This document shows, piece after piece, positions 37,401 to 49,075 of a stretch of 64,000 bases of DNA (position 1 is the first letter of the stretch; each line of letters begins with the position of its first letter). Under the pieces are notes generated by a model. That model saw only the letters and a program-made list of their open reading frames with translations, ran no database searches and was not told where the DNA came from. The translations under genes and the position numbers were made by a program. Origin of the DNA: Mermis nigrescens (Eukaryota; Nematoda; Enoplea; Mermithida; Mermithidae); assembly GCA_036768485.1 (NCBI GenBank), contig JAVLUZ010000154.1, positions 3,058,529-3,122,528 on the forward strand, read 5' to 3'.

Positions 37401-37637
37401 ACCCTGATATCTCGCGTTGTTAAGAAATTATAGTCATAAAAGTAAATCTACTCTTTTTTGACAAAAAGTGTCGATTTTTCAAACTTTGAGGTTGATGTTC
37501 CAAGTGGAAAATGGTTTTTGTACAAAACGCTTTGCACCATGTTGCTTAGAATTAAAAACTGTACAACATACGTTAAAATGCGGATAGGTTATTTTTTGAC
37601 TGTCCGCCGCCGGGGTGAACGTTACAGAAATTGACTC
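34443..37637 (-). mobile_element. Family G DNA transposon, 3.2 kb with long terminal inverted repeats
   Basis: The left arm (34443 to about 34969) and right arm (about 37127-37637) are inverted copies of roughly 510-530 bp, both starting GAGTCAATTTCTGT. TTAA flanks both ends (34439-34442 and 37638-37641), consistent with a TTAA target duplication as in piggyBac or Kolobok elements; CTTAAG being palindromic makes the exact border ambiguous. The inside encodes a minus-strand protein (37113 to 35986) broken by one stop. About 1 kb between the protein end and the left arm has no recognisable coding. The element looks internally deleted, since the reading frame starts just inside the right arm. 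Confidence 0.85.
35986..37113 (-). pseudogene. Transposon-encoded protein with C2H2 finger, one in-frame stop
   Basis: ATG at 37113 opens a 206-residue frame with WDFSDPQSGKGDCDR and a C-terminal C2H2 finger (CPVSGC … HLDLGFH). A TAA at 36493-36495 interrupts it. The same frame continues without another stop for 168 codons to 35986 and contains GWALRQRRICKAFSEKQRQF and a YLTWQQIANFWSREARK tail, features I associate with a widespread uncharacterised transposon protein family in fishes, corals and other animals. The Asp in SDPQ may belong to a DDE-type nuclease core, whose N-terminal part is absent here; that is inference. A single stop suggests recent decay. Confidence 0.75.
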
Positions 37638-37644
37638 TTAAGAG

Positions 37645-38299
37645 TGGCGGATCTGGGATTTTACCCGAGGAAGGGCGCAACCCCAACTTTTTTCAAAACA
37701 GTCAAAAATAGGTCCAAAAAAGTTGCCCTTCAAGCGCGGAATAGTGTTTTTCGGCCTCTACATTGTCTATTTTCGTTTGAAATCACTTAACGCAATATTT
37801 TTTTGAATAATTTTGAAATTTTCGACAATTTTGAGCGGAAAATTCAGAATTTCTTTGATTTTGTTGAGCGGAAAATTCAATAAATTTCTTTGACTTTAGC
37901 AAAAATCCAGCCGCCGGAAAATTTGTGAAATTTAAGCGCAAAGACGTTTAGAAGTTTGATTTCTGCTTGATTACCTGTATTTGTACCATTCGCCGCGGAA
38001 CGTCAAAACTTTTTTAAAAAAGTACTGCTTGAAAATAGAAGAAATCTGTGCTGAAATAGCTGTTTCTGCTGTTGAAATTGTTTTGAAACCTATTCCAGGA
38101 GCGAAAAATGGCTCTCAGGTCGCTAAGAAAGTAAATAAATGTCATTAACAGATAATATCCGGCGCGAAGCACCGGAAAAATTTGAGAAATCATGATCACT
38201 GTCGGCCAAAAATCAATGCAATTACGTATCCATTGCTTTATCTCGCCAACTATTTTGGGTCAATGGGGGCGGTTACTCCTCTCCTGAAATCCGCCCCTG
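37645..38299 (-). mobile_element. Family E MITE (E3)
   Basis: TGGCGGATCTGGGATTTTACC … GAAATCCGCCCCTG in reverse orientation, directly abutting the right border of transposon G. Contains a hairpin variant GGCGCGAAGCACC at 38161. Confidence 0.8.
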
Positions 38300-39655
38300 A
38301 TTCCCGATCTCCTCTTACGCATGTTAAGTAAGATGGCTGGGATAAAAATAAGAATTGCGTGCGGTTTCATTTGATATTTTTCCAGAATCGTGATTTTCAA
38401 TAAATTTACATATCTGGTGGATTACTGATATGAAAATTGTCCGCTGATATTGTCCCTACATATACGTCCTGCTTTTTGACTTAAAGTTCATTTTGTAATT
38501 TTCGGTTTTTACTGAAAAATTTTCTCTGAGCCAAAAGTCGACATTTTTTCAATTTCTATTTAAAAGTTGTGAGGCGGGTATCTGCCCGTCACGTAAGGTC
38601 ACGGTAGGATGGGGGTTTGGCCCCGTTAGAATCCTTAAGACGTTCCGCCTTGCACAGACCCTAGAATTAAAATTTTTAAAATGTTTTCGCGGTTCATTAC
38701 GCCAATTGTTATTCGGTTTTTTGATTAGGTGGGTCAAAGAATTTATATTTGTTGCCCCCTACAATCTGTTTTTGACCTTTTAAAATTTTGCAGGCCCATT
38801 TTGGGTCGAAAATGACGTCAAATACCGGTTTCAATGCTAAAAAACTTGTATTCTATTGTCTATGGTTAATTTTAAGCACTTTTGAAGAATATATTTTCAC
38901 TTGTTTTTGGCATTCATTTCGCTTAATTTTTCTCAGGAAATTTCCCATCTTTCCATTGTTTGGTCTAGACCCCCAAATCCCCAAGTGCATGCGTCTCATT
39001 GCCTCAATATTTTTAGTACGTTGCATCACGATTTTTCGCAAGACGCCAGAAATGAATGGTTTTGTATTCTGCGCAGTCAATTGTCCTAAACCTATGATTT
39101 TCGGTAAATCCAGAAAACGCAACGTCTTTCTTTCTGTCCTTATATACATAGGTACTCAGTTAAAGTGCTTTCAAGGGAAATATTGTTTTCAAATAGAATT
39201 AGAGCTCAATAAATATTTCTTTCGCCGCAACGTCCGTCGTAATCATTTATTTATTGACCTTCCCCAAACGTCTTTCGTTGCATATTTGTTGCTCCTTAGG
39301 TGATAGAGAACCTTTGGCCATCTATCACTGGCGGCAAACTTGTTGCGCGCTTTAATTACCTGTCAACGTTTCCAGTGGCGCGTACAGGAGTTTCTGACAG
39401 AGGGTGGAACCCAAAATTTTTCTTAAAGTGTCAAACATTGACCAAAAATTCGATATATTATGCTCTAAGTAGCGGTTTTTCGCTGTGTTCTGATAGGCAC
39501 TTATAAGTAGCGGTTTTTCGCTGTGTTCTGATAGGCAATTATTTCTGATGCAGAAAAAGTAAGAAAATTTCTGAATTTTCCAAAGTGTTTTATGAAAAAC
39601 TCGCAAAATTAATGCAAAAATCGACACAAATCGTCGAAAAAAACACCCGAGGAAT
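38300..39655. other. Interval without a confirmed gene
   Basis: A 171-codon frame (38788-39303, hydrophobic, no known domain) and a GC-richer patch at 38570-38650 (GGTATCTGCCCGTCACGTAAG) are the only notable items. A 32-bp direct repeat (AAGTAGCGGTTTTTCGCTGT and onward) is at 39469 and 39507. Confidence 0.45.
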
Positions 39656-39663
39656 CATTCTAC

Positions 39664-41172
39664 ACGGTGAGCCGACATTAGAGCGCACGACATTAGAGCG
39701 CCGACATTAGTGCGCTCGACATGAGAGCGCGCGACGTTAAAGCGCGCGACATTAGAGCGCAGCCATAATAGATGTCTTTCACGTAACTTTACAAAACTTT
39801 TATGCTAATAAATGAAAGAATTCGCCGGTTAAAGCTTCACGGACAAAACGAGCATGCCTTTGAAAAAAGTCACTACTGTATCTTACACTCGAGACCAACA
39901 CATGGGCGTGGGGGGTATGCACCCCCCCAAAGTTGAAATACCCCCGACTCCCAGAAATCAAAATACCCTCCCCCAGAATTCAAATTTTGATTTTTTTTTC
40001 GTTTTTCTAGCGATTTTTTTAATGCCATTGGATAGTGCTCGATGAGAAACGTCGAGAAAGGGTTTTTTTCGCCATACGACCAATTTTAACACCATTTTTG
40101 ACCTTTGAAAATTTTTCACCCCCTCCAGAATTTTGGTGCTGCCCAGCTATGCTCGAGACTATTTGCAACGATTCATGTACTTTCCGATTCAGAATTGGAT
40201 ACGCTTTCTATTGTAACGGGGCAAAGTTGACTACCTACGCATGAATATCTCGGTATCAGGTAGTGATAAATGCATGCGGTTTCTTTTGTTTTGTAAAGCA
40301 ATGAACAGACTTTTGAATTCTTTCTTCACTTTTTGATTGAGTTGCACACTGGTTGAATCAGTGGATGTACACAAGTAGAAATTTTGACTTTTTTATTTAC
40401 CTTCGGAAAAAGGACAGTTACTTCGAAGTTGAAGTTTTTTTGTAACGCCATTATACCTTTTTCACTTATTTTCTTGACACAGATTACGGTATTTATTTTC
40501 ACAATTTTTTTTAATTGTACGCATTTACTGTAAGCTGTGCAAATCAAGCGTGAAATATATTGCTCTAGTAAACAATCATAAAACTGCATTAAATCAGCAA
40601 AAGAACAAAATTTGTGTAAACTTATTCTGCATTTCTTTGTCAAGAAAACAAGTGAAAAAGTGAAATAATAAATAAGAAAGAAGAAAGTGAATAAGAAAGT
40701 GAAATAAGAAATAAGAAATGTGAAAAGAAAGTGAATGACATAAGAAACAAGAAAGTGCATGAAAAGCTACAAAATAAGGTCCTAAAAATGACACCCTTAC
40801 TACCGTAGTTTTAGAGGTGTAGGTGTTAGAACACAGATCAGTCTATTCCATTGCATAAAACATGTATAAATTAACGTCGAAATTTAACTGATTTTCGTGA
40901 TGTATGCTAGGCATATTTTTATACACCAATTTTTAGAAACAAAATGTTACAAACTTTTTTTATGGGAAAGGAGAAGTCAATGTCTGCCTCCATGACGCAC
41001 CATTGTAACTGCACTTCAATGTCGGCGCTTCTAATTTCGTGCGCTGTCAATGTCGCGCGCTGTAATGTCGCGCGCTCTAATGTCGCTGGGCACTAATGCC
41101 GTTGTGCTCTAATTTCGCACGCTCTAATGTCGCTGCGCTCTAATGTCGGCGCTCTAATGTCTTTGTGCCATT
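39664..41172. mobile_element. Element with 17-bp tandem repeats as inverted ends
   Basis: The left end (39670-39765) is an array of GACATTAGAGCGCGC-like units; the right end (41020-41165) is the same unit inverted (GCGCGCTCTAATGTC). CATTCTAC flanks both sides (39656-39663, 41173-41180), an 8-bp duplication. Hosts a family C MITE (39896-40151) and a GAAAGTGAAATAAGAAATAA-type simple repeat (40650-40755). No transposase. Confidence 0.8.
39896..40151 (-). mobile_element. Family C hAT-type MITE (C6)
   Basis: CAACACATGGGCGTGGG … GCTGCCCAGCTATG. Perfect 8-bp duplication CTCGAGAC (39888-39895, 40152-40159). Confidence 0.92.
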
Positions 41173-41405
41173 CATTCTACATAGAAGCTACAAAATCTTT
41201 GTTTTATACAAAAACTACTCTTCTGACCTAAATTTAAATTTTTTAGAGCGTCAAGAGAGTCAGCAAATGTCATTAATAACTATTATCCCAAATTTGAAAA
41301 CTTACGATAAAACTGGCTAAAATCGTCGAAAAATACACATCAACCCTCATGGCACCCAAATATTTTTCTAACAACTGGGGCGGGCTTGGGGGGCCGCCTC
41401 CTAAG

Positions 41406-42899
41406 TAGTGATCGACAAGGGCGACTTTTTTGGCCGAGCCGGGGCTGAAAAAATCCCCGACCGGGGCTGGGGTGTATAGGGTATAATATGCTATACTATA
41501 TGGTGTATGAGTATAACAGTATGTTGCGTACTTAGTATAGTAAACAAATTTATTCAAACTACGCAGGTGTGTATAGTGTAGTGACATGCAACATGCGGTT
41601 TTCGTTTTGCTTAGCAAACAGTGATTAATTATTGTTATTCAGTCATACGTGAACAATGATCACGAGTTCCCGTCCAACTTTCCGAAGTAAAATGTGGTTG
41701 TTCTGGCTCAAAACGCGGTTGTCCAATTACCAAGCTGAAAATTGTCTTCCCTGGTTCGAAAAGATGGTTATCCAGCCTTGAAAACTGGTTGGTTTGGCCC
41801 AGAAAACGGTCGTCCAAGTCCGAAAATGGTTTCGCCTGGTTCTAATAAATTGGTCGTTTAGCTTAACAACGTTGACTAGGTTCAAAGATTGGATTTTTAG
41901 GCTTTACAGTACAAAGCATATCCCGTTCAAACGATTCTTTCTCTTCGTCAAAGTTTTGGTTCCTATGAACGGGTTAGAAACAAGGTATTGCCCTGGTGTG
42001 CATTTAACACACCTCAAGTTCGGCTGCATTGCTAAATAACGTTTTTGTTACTGTTCACGATTCTCAAACATATTTCCCGATTCTGAAAGATGTACTGTGC
42101 AGGTCATCGCTTTCATCATTCTAGGGTATTTAATCTATTGTATCTAAATTTTGAAAAGATGAAATTTTAGGCGAATTTTTATTCGATATTGGCCATTACC
42201 ACCGAAGTGAAAAGGACCACGCTTAAGAGTAGACATTTGCATTTCGATATAAACAAATACAATAGTTCAGACTTAGCCATGGAAAAGTGAGTGAAATTTC
42301 GCTTTTTTGAAGGACTATGTGGGCGATTCGCCTACATATTACTTCCTTTCGCTGCATTTCAGTCCAAATGTTCACGCCGAATGAACAAAAATTCGAGTTT
42401 AGTAATACGATTGCTGAAAATCGTGAAACTTTGAGTTCACAGCAAATATATACTCGTAAATATGACCTTAGTACTTGCGCTTCAGGGTTTCCAAACTCGG
42501 ACCCAGTTTGTTTGATTCTCCTGTGGGAATATGCATTAGCAAATCGAATGCCAAATGACACTGACTCAGGATACTGATTGATTATATAGCCTATATCTTT
42601 GAACAAGTACGCCAAATTCTTGAGAAAAACAGATTAACCGTTTCAATCATTTTTAGGCAATCATATAATGTCCAGCTTAAGCTAATGAACAATGATCGTA
42701 TGATTTTTAAACGCAAGCAAATGACTAATCTGATTTATTTAGGAGAAAAGAACCCTGTTTTTAACAGACTATAAAATGAACTGAAAAATCAAGTACATTT
42801 TCTCCGGCCCCCGGCCATTTTTGAGACTTGTCCCGGCCGAGACCGGGGAGACCGAAAATGGCCGAGAATAGCAGGGGTCAAGGCCCCGGTAGATCACTA
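41406..42899. mobile_element. Family H hAT-like element, 1.5 kb, inserted in a family E copy
   Basis: Ends TAGTGATCGACAAGGGC and CCCCGGTAGATCACTA; subterminal GCCGAG/CCGGGGC repeats on both sides. Flanks CTCCTAAG and CTCCCAAC agree at 6 of 8. The pieces on either side (to 41397; 42908-42927) are parts of one reversed E copy. No recognisable protein inside. Confidence 0.75.
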
Positions 42900-42927
42900 C
42901 TCCCAACCCCTTCTAAATCCGCCAGTG

Positions 42928-44892
42928 AACGTTCCTTATAGCCGATCCTATCGCTCACTATCTCAATATATCCTTGCTTTAGGGAATATTTTCGATTTAC
43001 TCGATTTTTCAATGGCTATATAATCGAGATTTTTTCGACTCTTATTTTCCGGTTATTCCAGTTTTAACCGCATTTTTCGACCTTTTTTTGATTATGCTCT
43101 GCGCATCGGGATCATAAAATTTCAACCTTTTGAGAAAAAATTGTTTCTCTTAAAATGCTATAAAAATGTCATTTTTTGGCTGCGCGTGAGGCAAAATTAT
43201 CGTGAATACTTCACATGTGCAGCGAAGCTTCGAAAAGTTGAAGATTTCATGACTAAAACATGTATTTTCCCATCTTCCCACGCATTAGCTTACCTTTCAA
43301 ATTTTTTTGGCCACGCTGACAGGGGCTGGCGGCTGCCCTCGCCTCGCCTCCCCTCAATACGGCCCTGTTACTATACGTTCCAATCACGTCTTCTACATTT
43401 CAAGTACTGATTGCAAAATTGACTCCGTACTTTCTGAAAGAAATTAATTTCACATTCTGGTTAGTCTAAATGCAAGCCTGCTAAGGCTTAGTTTTTTGTT
43501 TCACCGCGACTTCTTATTTACGGCTGTTTTTCTGGCTAGATGCCAATTGAATGAAATAGTTTGGAATTTTCGAAAAGCCGATATCGTCCGAAAGCCTTCC
43601 TCGAGTATTTACGGTGTTTCTTTGCACTGCATTCAATTTGGAAAAGTCGATCCGTAATTGTTCTTCAGAAGTTTAAAACGGTCTAAAAAAGATTCGAGAA
43701 GAAGGCGATTTATTGATTTATACATCATTAACTAGTATATACCAATCTTAGTTTCAATCTAAATTTTAATTTATTTTCGTATTGTTTAATTCCTGCTCAA
43801 ATGGAGTAGTTTTTTATGCTACAGACCCATATATCTGTTGAATTCACAATGTTAGCTAAGATGGCTTTAATAGCATTCGCTCTTATGATTTATTAATAAT
43901 GTAACTCCTCGTATCTTTTGCTAGTATATACTTGATTTTAGCTCTGATTATGGCCCCAAATTATTATTTTCTCAACAAAGTAACGTAGCTGGCCTCGCCA
44001 CATGAATGTGTTTGTGGCAAATAAGCAAACAAGGGGCGTTTGGAAGTGTACATGCATGTTTGCAATGTTTTTCGGATGTTTGGAACGTTTTTCACTTTAT
44101 TAAGCTTGGAATGTTGGACAAAACAAGTCTGCTGAATACGTGTGTAATTCATTAATCAGCTGTTGATGGAGGCAGAATGTTGAAGTCGTTATTTTTGTAA
44201 AGTTTTTAATTTTTACGCGCAAACACTAGGCTAAAAAGTTTTAAAATTAAATATTTAGAATATTAGATTGAATTTTGAATAATTCGACTGCTGAGGCGAA
44301 TTCGAGTGTTGAGTGTTGACTAGGCTATTTAATAAGGAAAATGTGAAGCTTTCCTTTTACAGATGTTAAAAAATAATTTGCTTAATGGAATTTTCACAAA
44401 TGGAATTTAAAGTTAGTATCGTTCTCTTCTATTTTTTTCTGGGAGTCAAATCCTAATATAAATACTCGGACAAGGCTGGTAGATCCCTATCAAAAAATTA
44501 AGCAGCATGAGTAAAAAGAAACACCAATTTTATTTACTTTATTTCGTGCGGATGTGATTAAAAATACTTTTACGTACGCAGTCGCATGAATGGTATGTTT
44601 GCTTTGTTCGAGTCAAATATAGAGGCTGTTTATCGTAAGCATTTCCAAAAGGATTAAACAGCGTTTGTTGCAGTTTTGTCGTACTCGAATTTTTTCGCTT
44701 TGTCGAGATATATAAATGCCCTCAAAATGTGGCATGAACATTTAAATAACAGACTTACAATTATGAATAATTTTAAGCATTTTGGTCCAAAATTTTTATT
44801 CTTATCGGTTTTTGCTTTTAATTTTGTCTTATTTTTCTACAAATAAAGGGAAAATAACAAGCTTTCTTTATTCTTTCCATGGTCTAAATAAG
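42928..44892. other. Interval without a gene, upstream of GSTZ1 copy 1
   Basis: One hAT-like end (CAATACGGCCCTG at about 43356-43370) without a visible partner; the remainder is AT-rich with no feature I can support. Confidence 0.5.
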
Positions 44893-45252
44893 ACATGCTC
44901 AGTATGGAAGTTAAGTTCTGGAAGGGGATTTTAAAGTGCTTTTTATACTCAAAAACGGTGCATATGCGTCAAAAGCAGCATTTTTCGCCGTTGTTGACTA
45001 TGCTCCATCTCTTTCTAGGACGTAGAAACATAAAAAATGTAAAAAATATAGAAAAAAAATTTAAACAAAATATTGTCAAAAAATGAGTATGTGGCGCGAA
45101 AGCTGATAATATGACACTTTTGAGTCGAAAGATCGCTCAAATGCTTAACATATCACTTTTTCTATAGACTTTTGGAAAATCGCGAATTCTGGGGGTGAAC
45201 AATTTTCCGGGGAGAGGGGGTGCAAACCTCAGACCCGTCCAAATCAGGTATG
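44893..45252 (+). mobile_element. Family B MITE, just upstream of GSTZ1 copy 1
   Basis: Shares GCAGCATTTTTCGCCGTT, TCTAGGACGTAGAAACATAA and ATGAGTATGTGGCGCGAA with family B; ends about 125 bp before the GSTZ1 start codon, so it lies where a promoter would be. Duplication not resolved. Confidence 0.65.
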
Positions 45253-45377
45253 ATCTACTATCGCCCAAACATCTGCACGACTGCTCATGACATGACACGC
45301 TCACTCTAGCTTTACTTTCGACTTTCTATCACTTTTTATTAGAAGATTTTCTCATCAACATATCGTTTATTATTGGA

Positions 45378-45438
45378 ATGTCAAAACCTGTTTTGTACTC
45401 AAATTGGCAGAGCACTTGTTCTTGGAGGATACGAGCAG
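45378..45438 (+). other. GSTZ1: GSTZ1 copy 1, exon 1
   Basis: ATG at 45378 opens MSKPVLYSNWQSTCSWRIRA plus one nt of the next codon, followed by donor GTATTT. The STCSW segment corresponds to the zeta-class SSCSW glutathione-activating motif. The start is supported by the paralogous exon at 56004, which has the same length (61 nt) and the same TTGGA-ATG context. Confidence 0.92.
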
Positions 45439-46145
45439 GTATTTTTTTATTTTCTGCTTGCCCTTTTATTCATTTTCTAGTATTTGCTTTGCTCATCGCC
45501 GACTGAGTTATCGCATTTTCAAATACCAAAATAAGTGTCCAAGAAAAGAAAATTACATAGAAAAAACCGAAATAGCGTTCATGGCATACGGTAACCAAGG
45601 ACGTAACTGGACTAATGTCAAAACTATTTTCTAAATTATTAGCTTTTCAGTCCTTATCAAAATCCATAATTCTAAATTTTCTTCCAAAACAAACCTAGCT
45701 GTTTAAAAAAATATGAATATTATTGCATATGACGTCTGCCTGCTTACGCCGATTTCCCAAATGTTGATCAGAAATTCAATGCTGTACCTAGAAATTCTTT
45801 TCCGTAATAATCCGCAAAGCGTTATCACTTCCTTGCTTATCGCAATTTATTAGTTACCGGCGTTAATTTATGTCATTAAACTTTCCCTCTTTTCTCAGCA
45901 TTATAAATGTTACGTAAAACGCACGAACTTGACTTGCCGTCCTGTGCTTGAATAAGGAAAAATTGCTGTAAAAAAGTTATGATTTGAAGAAAGCTGATAC
46001 CATTGAACCCGAGTTGCTCTTGAATCCATCCGCTTATTGCGAATGAAATATAGCAATGAAAATAATACTAAAAATAAGAACATTTGATGTTTATTTATTT
46101 ATTTGTTTTTCTTTTTTTAATTTTTATTTATATCATGGCTTTTAG

Positions 46146-46296
46146 TCCTCGCTTACAAGGGAATTCCGTACGAATGCCGTACAGTTGATCTGATGAAAGC
46201 TGGTGGGGAGCAACACTCAGAGAGCTATGCTAAGCTTAATCCCGCCAAACTAGTTCCAGCTTTGAACATTGATGGCTATTAAGCTTATCCGAATCA
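46146..46296 (+). other. GSTZ1: GSTZ1 copy 1, exon 2 with 2-nt insertion and stop
   Basis: Acceptor TTTTAG, then LAYKGIPYECRTVDLMKAGG and onward to VPALNIDGY, where TAA follows. The paralogous exon of copy 2 is 149 nt; this one is 151 nt, and the two extra bases lie just after the codon for Tyr. The donor GTAGGC is conserved. The thioredoxin-fold cis-Pro segment (LVPAL) is present. Confidence 0.9.
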
Positions 46297-46576
46297 GTAG
46301 GCCTTTTTTTAAATCGCTTCAAATTAATACGTTGGGTGGGGCTGATATTTTACAGTAAATATCGAGTTGCAGGTTTCCGTCGATCTTTGATGTCTTTTTT
46401 TCAGCCTAGCCTTGTCCCAATCAATAAAATTTTTTCTCACAATCTGATGCACAATATTTCATGATTTCGCTGTATAACTCGATGAAAAATATTTATGAAT
46501 ATTATTTATATTTTAAGAGTAAATCTTTGTCGTTTCTTGTCAAATTATAATATCTGATAGTTCTATGTAACTTAAG

Positions 46577-46654
46577 GTTGCTATCATGGAATATTTAGAA
46601 GAAACGCGTCCATCTCCAGCGCTACTGCCTAAGGATCCGTTGTCGAGGGCTAAA
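46577..46654 (+). other. GSTZ1: GSTZ1 copy 1, exon 3
   Basis: Acceptor CTTAAG and donor GTAAAT bracket exactly 78 nt (26 codons) beginning VAIMEYLEET. It is phase 0 on both sides and the same length as in copy 2. This is the end of the thioredoxin-like domain and the linker. Confidence 0.92.
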
Positions 46655-48543
46655 GTAAATACACATTTGTTTCACGTTTTTAATTATGTCGATTTTTTGG
46701 ACAATAATTAATTGAATTTCGATCGTTTTTTCTGTAAATTAACAAGGGTTTGTGTATGACTGAAATATTCATCCATTTATTTAAGCTACCTATTTATATT
46801 TTAGCATTTATTTGTGTATTTATTTATGTATTTTTATGTTTATTAATTAATTTATTGATTTATTTATTACTTAGGAGCGTTCTTTAAGTAGCGATGTGCA
46901 AAAATGGACACTTATCTGTTAATGGTACCCTCTACTGTTATTGACTAATGCTTTCCAGAAGATTATTGCAAATATCTGATTCCCAAAATCTCGCGGTCAT
47001 AGTTTTCTAGGACAAACAAGTGACTGAATTGAGTATTCTTGAGCGTAAGCGGAAACTATTTTTTTGAAAAATTTTTCATTGTCCATCCTTGAAAAATGCT
47101 TTCCCGATTTCGGGAAAGATGGGAGTCGAAATTAAAACAAAGGCAAAGCCGAAGTTTTTAAAAATGTATTGCATTAGCGACGGGTGTCATTTTCTGGAAA
47201 TTCTCATTTTCCTGCGAATTTTGGGAATCTGATATGGTAAAATCGCAAAAAGGCTAAAAATTCAATTCTGGTTTTTTAGGTGGTTTGTATTTTTTAATTT
47301 GATTAATTATTTAGAGGGATCGGACTCTTAGATGTCTAAATTAAGTCACGTGGCCATGCGTGTTTGGGACTCAAGCCTTGATTCCCCGCACATCTCATAT
47401 GCGGCATCAACCCTTTAATACTGTCACATGCGTGACCACGAAGATCATAAATTGAGGTCATGTACTTAAACTTTAAGCGCTTAATTTTTATGTGAGTGTG
47501 GTACGGAAAAAATAAAGCACGAGTCGATTAGAAATCTAAAGAAGGCATTATTCAAAATTTTAAGTAACTCAATAGTTTTAGCATCTTCGATCTGTATTGC
47601 CCGTGGAGGGAGCATAAGCTCGTACATGCCGGTTTCCAAATTTTTGGGAACAAAAATATTTTAGGGGGCATAAATTCATACATACCGGCCTCCAAATTTT
47701 GGGGTACAAGAAAAAGTTTTTAAGGCTGAAATAATTCTAAAACAATTGGTGGTAGAGATATCGAACACTATATGTCGGCATTTATCATCGAGCTGTAGCG
47801 ATTGGCAAAATGAAATCGCAAAAGAACGGAAAAATTCTAAAAATTATTTCTGGCATGTTTTGCTTTCTGTTGGTAACAAGAGTTATTTTAATCTTCTCAG
47901 GATTTAAATACCTTAAAAAACGATGTTGTCGAAATAAGACTAATTTGTTACATAGTTTCAAAGCGAACAAATGAAAAATACTACAAAGTAGAAATAATTT
48001 TAAAAACTAATGCTAAAAAAGCATTTAGTGCAAGCTCCCAATTTTTCCAATTTTTGCTTAAAAGCTGAATAAAAAGTGCTAATTTCTTAGTTTATTAATT
48101 AACAGTGATTTTTCAAGACTTTAAATCTTTTTCGTGTGCGAAAACTATTTTTTGCTCAAAAACAAGGTTGCCGGGTACCGAGAATTCTATATGTTAATGT
48201 TATTCATCCTATCGAAAATGAAAAGGCTCAAAGAAAACGAAATAAATATTAAAATTAATGTAATAAATATTATTGATAATTCTTAAGAAATTTTCTAAGC
48301 GATAGCCTAGCCAAAAATCGTCGAAAATTTTTCCTCATTTTCCTCGTTCGAGCGATAGAGGGCGTCTGAGAGAGTTTCAAATTTTCATTTTATTTAGTTG
48401 TAATCTCTGTTATTTATTTCTGTGTTTTTGCTCAAAACTTCATTTTGATTTTTAATCTCGATGATTTAATTTCCTAATTATTTTTTTACCCCGTAAATCC
48501 GCCACTAATTCCTAAATCCGTTCCTTATATATTGTTTTGTTAG

Positions 48544-48668
48544 GTTCGCGCTCTTTCACTCACACTCGCTTCTGGGAATACAACCTTTTCACAATCCTAT
48601 CCTTTTGCAAGACGTAGGCGAAAAGAAGGTGGAATGGGCGAGGCATTTTATAAGGAAAGGGTTCGCTG
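48544..48668 (+). other. GSTZ1: GSTZ1 copy 1, exon 4 with 1-nt insertion
   Basis: Acceptor TTAG, donor GTATGT. It starts VRALSLTLASG, in frame with exon 3, then an extra G (TCTGGGAATA, where copy 2 has TCCGGAATA) shifts the frame. After the extra base the remaining sequence again reads like the family (for example EKKVEWARHF). Length 125 nt against 124 in copy 2. Confidence 0.9.
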
Positions 48669-48710
48669 GTATGTGAATTAGGCAAATTTTATCCCCAATT
48701 AGTAGCAGAC

Positions 48711-49075
48711 ATGCGCATCATGGGAATTCTGGGGGAGATGAAATTTCAAAGTGCCTTGTTTGGGCCCAAAAATGATGGGTGCGCGTCAAAAACATTGTTT
48801 TTCGGCGTCTCTGACGATGCTCAATATTTCTAGAGCATAAAAAACATAAACAAATTTCGAAAAAAATCAGAAAAGTCGGACAAAATGAACAAAATATAGC
48901 CAAAGCATGAGTATGTGGCGCGGAGCGCCGAAAATTTAACATTTCAAGCAAATAGATAGAAAAACGCTCCGAAAAGCACCTTTTCTACGAATTTTTCGGA
49001 AATTTTTGTTAACTTTCGAAAAATCGCAAATACGGGAGGGGGTTGAAATCCCCGTAGGAACCCCACATGTTTGTT
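48711..49075 (+). mobile_element. Family B MITE in GSTZ1 copy 1 intron 4
   Basis: CATGCGCATCATGGGAATTC … GAACCCCACATG. Hairpin variant GGCGCGGAGCGCC (48917-48929). Begins about 40 bp after exon 4. Confidence 0.75.

Noticed and set aside
38788..39303. 171-codon plus-strand frame
   Set aside because: Phe/Leu/Ile-rich low-information translation, open on the opposite strand too, with no domain; noted only as an interval remark.
40326..40794. 144- and 66-codon Phe/Leu-rich antisense frames
   Set aside because: They come from a GAAATAAGAAAGTGA-type simple repeat inside the 39664 element.
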